This document shows, one piece after another, positions 62,413 to 64,000 of a DNA stretch of 64,000 nt. The DNA comes from Paraburkholderia acidisoli (GTDB lineage: Bacteria; Pseudomonadota; Gammaproteobacteria; Burkholderiales; Burkholderiaceae): contig NZ_CP046915.1 in NCBI RefSeq assembly GCF_009789675.1, forward strand, positions 744,001 through 808,000, in the 5' to 3' direction. A model generated the notes under the pieces. That model made no database searches. It was not told the DNA's origin and was given only the letters and a program-made list of their open reading frames with translations. Position numbers and translations under genes: made by a program. Every line of letters begins with the position of its first letter. The stretch's first letter is position 1.

Positions 62413-62988
62413 TCAGGTTTCGAGCGGCCCCGCGCAACGATAGGTGCAAAGATTGACGCCCGTTGACGTGGTGTGGGTTTTTAGGAGTTCGAACGAACAC
62501 GCCGGTGTGCCTTGCGCGAAAAAGCGCTTGCCGGCGCCCACCAGCACGGGATACACGATGAGCAGCAGTTCGTCGACGAGACCGTGTTCGAGCAAGGTCG
62601 AGGTCAATGTCGAACTGCCCCACAGGATCAGTTGCGGGCCGTCCTGCGATTTGATCCGCCGGACGCCTTCGGCAAGGTCTTCGCCCACGCAGCTGTGCGG
62701 GCCCCATTTCAGGCTTTCGGGCCGATGCGTGACCACGTACTTCGTGGCCGCATTCAGGCCGTCGGCCATCGGACCGCCTGGCGCCTTGGGCCAGTAGTCC
62801 GACCACAGATCGTAGGTACGGCGGCCGAGCAGCAAGTCGAAGTTTTCGCCATGTTCGGCGAGGACGGCGTCGCGGCCGGCGGGCGTGCGATACGGCACGG
62901 TCCAGTCGGCATAGGGAAAATCGTCTTCGCCGGTGGATTGAATCACGCCGTCGAGCGAGATGTGTTCCATGATCTTGAGCGTGCGCAT
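62413..62988 (-). CDS. Dihydrofolate reductase-like protein (RibD C-terminal domain, YyaP/YwjB type)
   Basis: 191 residues from ATG 62988 with GGGAG at 6 nt. Pattern MRTLKIMEHISLDGVIQ at the start, FDLLLGRRTYDLWSDYWP, and LWGSSTLTSTLLEHGLVDELLLIVYPVLVGAGKRFF near the end, typical of RibD_C proteins that bind NADPH. Physiological substrate unknown. Convergent with the AroE-like gene, 5 bp between stops. Confidence 0.92.
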   Translation of the reverse strand: MRTLKIMEHISLDGVIQSTGEDDFPYADWTVPYRTPAGRDAVLAEHGENFDLLLGRRTYDLWSDYWPKAPGGPMADGLNAATKYVVTHRPESLKWGPHSCVGEDLAEGVRRIKSQDGPQLILWGSSTLTSTLLEHGLVDELLLIVYPVLVGAGKRFFAQGTPACSFELLKTHTTSTGVNLCTYRCAGPLET

Positions 62989-63276
62989 GGCGTCTCCCGG
63001 AGTGTGTTGCGCGCTGTCGCCATGATGCCGTTTCAGCACGCGCGGTGCTTTTGGCGTGCTTCCGGTCTGCCGAAGCCTGACGCGTCGACTGACACGGCCG
63101 CGCGAGCTGTTCATGCCCCAATGACGCGTGTGTCGGCAACCTCGGCACGATAGGCGGAATCGCCATATTCGGCGAGACGGGAATGCTTCTGATTGACGCC
63201 TCCGTTCGCGCGGCCTCGCTTCTGAAAGCCTATGCTGATACGGTCAACCCAGTCCGCCGAAAACAAGGGAGCCGCC

Positions 63277-63753
63277 ATGCAAGCCGATCCGAAAGTGATT
63301 CAGTACCTGAACGCGGAATTGAAGAACGAACTCACTGCCATCAATCAGTACTTTTTGCATGCGCGGCTTTACAAACATTGGGGGCTCGAAGCGCTCGGCA
63401 AGCATGAGTATGAAGAATCGATCGAGGAGATGAAGCATGCCGACAAACTCATCGAGCGCATTCTGATGCTCGACGGCTTACCGAATCTTCAGGATCTGGG
63501 CAAGCTGCTCGTGGGCGAGAGCGTGCGCGAAGCGCTCGAATGCGACCTGAAACTCGAGTACATCGCGCAGGGGCAGTGCAAGGAATCCATCGTGTATTGC
63601 GAGTCGGTGCGCGATTTCGTATCGCGTGAAATCTTCGTCGAAATTCTCGACGACACCGAAGACCATATCGACTGGCTGGAAACGCAACTCGGCCTGATCG
63701 ACAAGATCGGCATCGAGAATTATCAGCAGTCGAGCATGGGATCGATTGGCTGA
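63277..63753 (+). CDS. bfr: Bacterioferritin
   Basis: 158 residues, normal length, forming 24-mer iron-storage shells. Heme ligand Met52 is present, and ferroxidase ligands Glu18, Glu51, His54, Glu94 and His130 align with E. coli Bfr. Position 127 (Glu in E. coli) is Thr here (DDTEDHIDW), with Glu at 128. ATG 63277 follows AAGGGAG. No Bfd gene is adjacent and no Fur box is seen upstream. Confidence 0.95.
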   Translation: MQADPKVIQYLNAELKNELTAINQYFLHARLYKHWGLEALGKHEYEESIEEMKHADKLIERILMLDGLPNLQDLGKLLVGESVREALECDLKLEYIAQGQCKESIVYCESVRDFVSREIFVEILDDTEDHIDWLETQLGLIDKIGIENYQQSSMGSIG

Positions 63754-63810
63754 CGCCACGACCCGGCGCGTGTCGAGCGCTCCGGATCGTGGACCGGTGA
63801 TCTACCTGGC

Positions 63811-64000
63811 TTAACGCATGCCGCCGCTGGCGACGATATGTTCGCCGGTCAGCCAGCGCGCGTCGTCCGACGCGAGGAACACCACGGCCGCGGCAATATC
63901 GTCCGGTTGCCCGAGGCGGCCGAGCGGCGTTTGCGCGAGCGCGCTGGTTTCGAACTCGGAGCCGATCACGCCCGCGCTGTGCGCGCCTTCGGTCACGACC
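63811..64000 (-). CDS. Short-chain dehydrogenase/reductase (N-terminus beyond window)
   Basis: The last ~63 residues of an SDR: PLGRLGQPDDIAAAVVFLASDDARWLTGEHIVASGGMR, the usual C-terminal helix and closing strand. The cofactor loop and active site lie beyond base 64000. Convergent with bfr. Substrate cannot be inferred. Confidence 0.9.
   Translation of the reverse strand, partial: VVTEGAHSAGVIGSEFETSALAQTPLGRLGQPDDIAAAVVFLASDDARWLTGEHIVASGGMR

Overview
The window reads as a high-GC chromosome segment of a Burkholderiaceae soil or plant-associated bacterium, most likely Paraburkholderia or a close relative. This rests on GC-rich third codon positions, chemoreceptors with Burkholderia-type signalling hairpins, flhDC, a tarD/dctA pair and a very high density of LysR regulators. 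It is inferred from gene content only; no 16S rRNA is present. About 63 protein-coding genes and pseudogenes, one tRNA-Leu(GAG) and several clear regulatory sites can be supported. I see no insertion sequence, prophage, integrase or CRISPR array.

Layout. 1-5.0 kb: end of a LysR gene, then an acyl-CoA operon (family III CoA transferase, acyl-CoA dehydrogenase, itaconyl/mesaconyl-CoA hydratase-like protein) divergent from its own LysR gene. 5-8.4 kb: two small unknown genes and a TonB-dependent siderophore receptor behind a Fur box. 8.8-12.5 kb: two chemoreceptors. 12.6-16.3 kb: aldehyde dehydrogenase with divergent LysR, tRNA-Leu and a GST. 16.3-18.3 kb: a CGNR zinc-finger regulator divergent from an alpha/beta hydrolase. 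18.6-21 kb: DUF3649, PepSY and DUF3325 iron-uptake operon. 21-23 kb: a deleted SDR remnant and dinB with a LexA box. 23-27.9 kb: LysR, MHS-type transporter, amidohydrolase and small genes. 28.2-30 kb: FecI-like sigma and FecR behind a Fur box identical over 19 bp to the one at 8.4 kb. 30-34.6 kb: mdtD-like exporter, two LysR genes and an AEC transporter.

34.6-37.2 kb is the most unusual part. A secreted-effector-like protein with a PARP-type ADP-ribosyltransferase signature has a textbook PIP/hrp-II box (TTCGC-N15-TTCGC plus a -10 element at the right distance), next to an AT-richer spacer and an isolated flhDC operon. 37.3-48.5 kb holds small redox and regulator pairs and a D-tartrate module (dctA, tarD, LysR). 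It includes an NmrA-like gene broken by a 7-bp duplication. 48.5-57.4 kb: an HxlR regulator, an RND tripartite pump, an MFS exporter and a PEP mutase-like enzyme. A 67-bp promoter/operator segment occurs both before the pump and before the MFS gene. 57.5-62.4 kb: an uncharacterised CoA-ester operon (ketopantoate reductase-like, VOC, MaoC hydratase, CoA transferase, shikimate dehydrogenase-like) with its LysR. 62.4-64 kb: DHFR-like protein, bacterioferritin and a truncated SDR.

How parts connect. Three separated pieces (receptor, DUF3649/PepSY/DUF3325, FecI/FecR) look like one iron-uptake locus that has been split, and two pieces still share the same Fur site. Most metabolic genes sit divergent from a LysR gene with a T-N11-A dyad between them, so the region behaves as a string of independently inducible catabolic or export modules. 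The CoA operon at its left end resembles the itaconate operon of Pseudomonas but lacks the lyase.
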